A DNA stretch of 64,000 nucleotides from contig OZ231128.1 in assembly GCA_965153355.1 (NCBI GenBank), positions 37,634,001 to 37,698,000 of the forward strand, written 5' to 3'. A model generated the notes under the pieces. It was given only the letters and a program-made list of their open reading frames with translations. It was not told the origin of the DNA and ran no database searches. This DNA comes from Flaccisagitta enflata. Taxonomy: Eukaryota; Chaetognatha; Sagittoidea; Aphragmophora. Of the stretch, positions 61,600 through 64,000 are shown piece by piece (position 1 is the first letter of the stretch; every line of letters starts with the position of its first letter). The position numbers and the translations under genes are program-made.

Positions 61600-61715
61600 G
61601 AGAGACAGAGAGAGACAGAAACAGTCAGAAACAGTCTGAGACAGGCAGAGACAGGCAGAGACAGACAGGCAGAGACAGACAGACAGAGACAGACACACAG
61701 AGACAGACACACAGA
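61600..61715. repeat. Degenerate (GACAGA)n tract
   Basis: AGAGAGACAGAGAGAGACAG, then CAGAGACAGGCAGAGACAG-type units. Confidence 0.8.
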
Positions 61716-61861
61716 ACGAGACTACATTGATTTTTTTATAGGGGCACATTCAAACTCTGCATGAGGGCCAAATAAACAGCAAACATTGTCATGTGCGGGT
61801 GGGCAGGGGCGGTAACTGACTGTCTGACCATCTGACTAAATAATAAGTGGATATTGTGATT

Positions 61862-62278
61862 AACAAGGCCAAGAAGGCCAACGATGCGTCCTCTTTGAAT
61901 GAATGTTTTTTATGAATGAATGTTTTTTTATGAATGAATGTCATTTGTGAATGAATGAATGATTGAATGAATAAATTACTTGATGTATGCTTCTTTTACT
62001 GGGGTAGAACCGCTTTTCTGCTGAAACAAGGCCAAGTAGGCCAATAAGGTGCGCCGTGTGGATCGTCGAACGAATGCGTTACAGACCAACCAACCAAACG
62101 ACCAAACGACCGATTGACCAACGGACACAGCCAATTATAGAGGTGCGTTGGCGCACCTAAAAATGCTTGATTTTGATGTTTTTAATGAATGCGTTACCGA
62201 CCAACCAACCGACCAACCAACCGACCAACCAACCGACGGACAGAGCCTATTATAGAGATGCGAGGACGCATCTAAAAA
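61862..62278 (+). mobile_element. Family H element (GATGCG subtype), split by another H element
   Basis: Left end AACAAGGCCAAGAAGGCC with subterminal GATGCGTCCTC; GAATGAAT core; interruption at 62025-62163; then GACCAACCAACC units, TATTATAGAG and hairpin AGATGCG-AGGA-CGCATCT (62256-62273) with AAAAA. GATGCGTCCTC is the exact inverse of GAGGACGCATC in the hairpin. Confidence 0.85.
62025..62163 (+). mobile_element. Family H element (AGGTGCG subtype), nested
   Basis: AACAAGGCCAAGTAGGCCAA with subterminal AGGTGCGCC, GACCAACCAACCAAACGACC core, AATTATAG, hairpin AGGTGCG-TTGG-CGCACCT (62141-62158), AAAAA. Left AGGTGCGCC is the exact inverse of GGCGCACCT. Confidence 0.85.
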
Positions 62279-62398
62279 GCACACAACTAAAAAGAATATA
62301 AGACGTCACTGTATGTAAAGTAAATTCACTTAATTTTCTATTTTACCCACGAAATATGCAAAACTGAAAAAAAAAATTCATTATTGCAATAAGAAAAT

Positions 62399-62601
62399 AA
62401 CAAGGCCGGATACACAGCTACCCTAGTTGCGTGTGGGTGGGCAGGGGCAGTGATGAAATAGACTAACCAAGCATTTGGGCAGGAGCAATAACGTCAAAAC
62501 AGCAAGTAAATGCCGAAAAAGCATAGTGGGACGGACCAACCAACGGATGGACCAACCAACAGACAGAGCGGGTTGTAGAGTCGCGTGCATGCAACTAAAA
62601 A
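62399..62601 (+). mobile_element. Family H element, complete
   Basis: AACAAGGCCGGATACACAGC, TAGTTGCGTGTGGGTGGGCA, GGACCAACCAACGGATGGAC, GTTGTAGAGTCGCGTGCATG, CAACT and AAAAA. Its hairpin arms (AGTCGC/GCAACT) are mixed between two subtypes. Confidence 0.75.
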
Positions 62602-62879
62602 TGTTGTTAAATCATCTAATTCACATGTTGCTTTTTTTTCTTGATTGAAAACGAGAAAAGTCTGTTATTCTATATGCTGAGAAGAGAAAAAAAAACTCCA
62701 CTGGAATCCTTATTGGATAACCGATTCAGATAAGTATTTTGACTAGCAAATGCAGAAAAAGAAATTAATCAAAGGAAAATAAAAAAATTTAAAGAGTGAG
62801 GTTCATTATTTCAGATGCCTTGGCAACCATCTCAGCCAGCGAGAATGCAACATTGTTTTGTGAAAAATAACCACAGCTA

Positions 62880-63431
62880 CAGAATGATGGGAGCAAAGAC
62901 GACCTAGACTGGAAAATCTATGCTGATTAAAAGTTGTTTCTCTGCTTGAATTTGTAAGCTTTTCTTATTCTTCAACTTGTGACTCGACCTCATTAGGACT
63001 TCATTTTTCAACATTCTAACCCAGGCCATCAGATCGAGCTAAAAATTTTATATAATTTTGAAAAAAAGATCAGCTCAACTGGATTATTTTTACAGGTTTT
63101 ACAGTTATTTTTCAAGAAGAATAATTATGTAAATTAATATCTTCGCAAACATTAAAACAGGCATAGAACCTGTAAAAATAGTCCGATTGGGTTGATTTTT
63201 TTTCTTCAAAATTATATAAAGTTTTCTGCCCAATTTAATGAGCTAGGTTAAAACATTGAAAAATGAAGTCCTGATGATGTTAAATCAAGTTGAAAAATGA
63301 AAGAAGTCAATGTATTCAAGCAATAGAGCAACTTTTAATTAATATAGATTTAAATCTTTTATACATCAAATAAAATTAAGATACTTAAAATCTATCCTCC
63401 AGTCTAGGTCATCTTTGCTCCCATCGCACTG
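62880..63431. mobile_element. TA-flanked foldback element (CAGAATGATGGGAGC ends)
   Basis: TA|CAGAATGATGGGAGCAAAGA and the inverse TCTTTGCTCCCATCGCACTG|TA; ACCTAGACTGGA near the left pairs with TCCAGTCTAGGT near the right; inner arms around the GAAAAAAAGATCAGC segment. Confidence 0.7.
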
Positions 63432-63433
63432 TA

Positions 63434-64000
63434 GCTGGAAATTTCTGATCCATGACTAGAAACGCAAACGCAATGCATGACTAGCAATGCAAACATGATG
63501 CATGAATCATTTGCATCAGTTCTACGAGTCGATTCCATGGCAATATTTTTTCTCGTACCTCTAATGAAAAGGGTTCACAGTTTCGCCTCTAGCCATTTTC
63601 CGCCATATTGCAGGAGATTTTTAAAAACAGATTTAGAATCAGCAAAGCTTAATCTACAAGGCTTATGGGCAAACATGACCACACGGTTCTTGGATTTTGG
63701 TCAAAACAAGGTTTTATAAGCATCTTTTTATTTTCTGTAAATTATTATTATTTTCATCGCCAAAAAAACTACTGTGGACTGACTCTGGGATGAATTAAGC
63801 AAAGTCTGATAAAAATAATGATATTTTCTTAAGTTTTGTAGCAGATTTTTTCTCTCCCTCAATTGCTCTGAGTTGGCGCGTGTTAGTAGCCTACTCAAAG
63901 CCACAAACACGTTTTTCTGGTAGGTTTTTTAATTCGCGATTTTTACAGCCTTCATCCCGAAAAAATATTGGCCTCTTGCAGGGATCAAACCCACGCTCAA
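63434..64000. other. Window end, nothing recognised
   Basis: No supported coding or repeat feature seen. The last 60 bases (GCCTCTTGCAGGGATCAAAC) might touch a tRNA-like or exon sequence beyond the window, but nothing can be concluded. Confidence 0.3.

Overview
The window is nuclear DNA from an invertebrate animal. Two long multi-exon genes have canonical GT-AG introns with consistent phases, poly(A) signals sit 3' of coding ends, and the rest is packed with microsatellites and short non-autonomous transposons. I cannot fix the species; a marine invertebrate is a guess. No bacterial, organellar or CRISPR feature is present.

Layout. Positions 1-63 look like the end of a plus-strand gene, with a poly(A) signal at 278. 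Positions 2153-12039 (+) hold a 12-exon high-affinity choline transporter (SLC5A7/CHT type). The rebuilt reading frame is intact: 1878 nt, 625 residues. Positions 14323-23272 (+) hold a 10-exon proton-coupled amino-acid transporter-like gene (SLC36/PAT type, AAAP superfamily): 1620 nt, 539 residues. Positions 23.3-32.3 kb carry repeats only. Positions 32.3-39.2 kb (-) hold a cluster of four related small genes for probable secreted proteins with a discoidin (F5/8C)-like domain. Three are intact (229, 231 and 248 residues) and one is a truncated relic. From 39.2 kb to the end I see repeats and no convincing gene.

Repeats. (1) About 25 copies of a short element, here called family H. It runs from AACAAGGCC to a hairpin followed by TAAAAA. 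It has a subterminal motif near its left end that is the inverse of the hairpin arm, and a tandem-repeat core. This resembles Helentron-associated elements (HINEs). (2) Minisatellite-bearing elements, family F, with GGCCCCGAAGGGGCC hairpins. (3) TA-flanked foldback elements ending in CAGGGTG or CAGTGG. (4) A 2.8-kb hAT-like element with a target duplication, inserted in a family F copy and itself holding an inverted F copy. (5) Very long dinucleotide, CTTT, CATT and CTAT arrays.

The genes do not form a pathway. The choline transporter would supply acetylcholine synthesis at nerve terminals. The second transporter would move small amino acids with protons. The cluster encodes probable secreted binding proteins. 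The best leads are the covarying ends of family H, an 89-bp tandem array copied from a choline-transporter exon end, microsatellites lying directly at splice acceptors, and the two-gene block duplication with one private intron in the discoidin-like cluster.
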